Positions 8,722 through 9,192 of a DNA stretch of 9,192 bases are shown here, in pieces (the stretch's first letter is position 1; each line of letters opens with the position of its first letter). The translations under genes and the position numbers were made by a program. This stretch comes from Pseudomonadota bacterium (GTDB lineage Bacteria; Pseudomonadota; Gammaproteobacteria; Burkholderiales; Burkholderiaceae). The stretch spans positions 1 through 9,192 of the forward strand of contig JAEZQX010000163.1 in NCBI GenBank assembly GCA_023441105.1, given 5' to 3'. Under the pieces are notes generated by a model. It was given only the letters and a program-made list of their open reading frames with translations, had not been told where the DNA came from and did no database searches.

Positions 8722-9175
8722 AGAAGCTCGGGCCTCGGCCCAGGTCGGTCAGGCGCTGATGCGTGACCATGTTGACGTTGCGACCGCCGGGGCTCAGCTT
8801 GTGCCACCAGACCCCGGGCACCATCACGACGCCGCGCCGGGCGGCATCGCTGACGACGGCCCGGGCCTGGAAGCTGCCGCGATCGTTGAACACCTTGACC
8901 AGGTCGCCGGAGGAGATGCCGCGACCGACTGCGTCGGCCGGATTGACATGGACCTGCTGCTCCTTGTCCGCGGCACGCAGGCTGGCGACATTGACGAAGG
9001 TCGAGTTGAGGAAATTGCGCGCCGGGGGCGAGATCATCGCTAGCGGATAGCGCGCCGCGAGCTCGGGATTGGAGGCGGCGGATTCATAGGGCGGCAGGTA
9101 GTCCGGCAGCGGATCCTCGCCAGCGGCCGCCAGCCGGCTGCTGAAGAACTGGACCTTGCCCGACGGCGTCGGGAC
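8690..9175 (-). CDS. Molybdopterin oxidoreductase, C-terminal fragment (truncated by window/contig end)
   Basis: The last 162 or so residues of a molybdopterin-guanine-dinucleotide enzyme of the DMSO-reductase superfamily. The fragment begins with TPSGKVQFFSSRL, the usual lead-in to the C-terminal cofactor-binding domain. It continues through DYLPPYESA, YPLAMISPPARNFLNSTF (the first dinucleotide-binding loop), VHVNPADAVGRGISSGDLVKVFN and GVVMVPGVWWHKLSPGG, and ends with NVNMVTHQRLTDLGRGPSFYDC. Family members oxidise or reduce small substrates with a Mo/W centre, often with an N-terminal Fe-S cluster. The catalytic domain is not in the window, so substrate and localisation cannot be inferred. 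The reading frame stays open up to about 9175. The in-frame TAG at 9179-9181 lies in the adapter-like end sequence and is not a real gene boundary. The aminopeptidase gene starts inside its 3' end, so the two are probably co-transcribed. Confidence 0.88.
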   Translation of the reverse strand, partial: VPTPSGKVQFFSSRLAAAGEDPLPDYLPPYESAASNPELAARYPLAMISPPARNFLNSTFVNVASLRAADKEQQVHVNPADAVGRGISSGDLVKVFNDRGSFQARAVVSDAARRGVVMVPGVWWHKLSPGGRNVNMVTHQRLTDLGRGPSFYDCLVEIEAC

Positions 9176-9192
9176 TGTCTATTATACACATA
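9175..9192. other. Residual Tn5/Nextera mosaic-end adapter at contig end
   Basis: The final 18 bases, CTGTCTATTATACACATA, match the Tn5 mosaic-end adapter used in tagmentation libraries (CTGTCTCTTATACACATCT) at 16 of 18 positions, with differences only at 9181 and 9192. The stretch is AT-rich against a very GC-rich background and interrupts an otherwise open conserved reading frame. This points to untrimmed library sequence at a contig end rather than genomic DNA. Confidence 0.88.

Noticed and set aside
7300..8766. Open frame of 488 codons on the + strand antisense to the aminopeptidase
   Set aside because: The composition is typical of a codon-bias shadow, while the minus strand carries HExxH, a lipobox and conserved family segments.
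9175..9192. Possible natural Tn5-like transposon end at the right edge
   Set aside because: The match is to the synthetic mosaic end, lies exactly at the end of the sequence and breaks a conserved gene with no transposase in view, so leftover adapter is the simpler reading.

Overview
The window looks like chromosomal DNA from a high-GC Gram-negative bacterium, most likely a betaproteobacterium (Rhodocyclales or Burkholderiales). This is inferred from the porin type, from the strong G/C bias at third codon positions, and from an aryl-CoA gene set of the kind known from Azoarcus and relatives. No rRNA, tRNA, CRISPR array, insertion sequence or phage gene was seen. Genes fill almost the whole window and no gene-free stretch exceeds 300 bases.

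Left part, + strand. A general porin (72-1079) is closed by a near-perfect intrinsic terminator (1107-1140). After a gap of about 100 bases comes a tightly packed four-gene operon: a MarR-family regulator (1239-1766), an enoyl-CoA hydratase/isomerase-family protein (1763-2602, overlapping the regulator's stop), an acyl-CoA dehydrogenase (2634-3896) and an aryl-acid CoA ligase that most resembles 2-aminobenzoate-CoA ligase (3901-5523). Together these suggest CoA-thioester degradation of an aromatic acid such as anthranilate or salicylate. The ligase would activate the acid, and the dehydrogenase and crotonase-fold protein would work on ring-derived CoA intermediates. The regulator would probably respond to the acid or its CoA ester. 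The flavin monooxygenase/reductase that normally dearomatises the ring in such clusters is absent here.

Right part, - strand. Read in transcription order from the right edge, these are the C-terminal end of a molybdopterin oxidoreductase (8690 to about 9175), a predicted zinc aminopeptidase lipoprotein overlapping it by 32 bases (7321-8721), and a FadD-type long-chain acyl-CoA ligase (5504-7204). The FadD gene is convergent with the aryl-CoA ligase gene and the two overlap by 20 bases, so two unrelated-pathway acyl-CoA ligases meet tail to tail.

The last 18 bases (9175-9192) are almost identical to the Tn5/Nextera mosaic-end adapter. They are very probably leftover library sequence at a contig end, and they create a false stop in the molybdopterin gene. 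I found no clearly new biological system. The most interesting points are the aryl-CoA operon without its monooxygenase, a crotonase-fold protein lacking both usual catalytic glutamates, and a long unusual C-terminal tail on the aminopeptidase.
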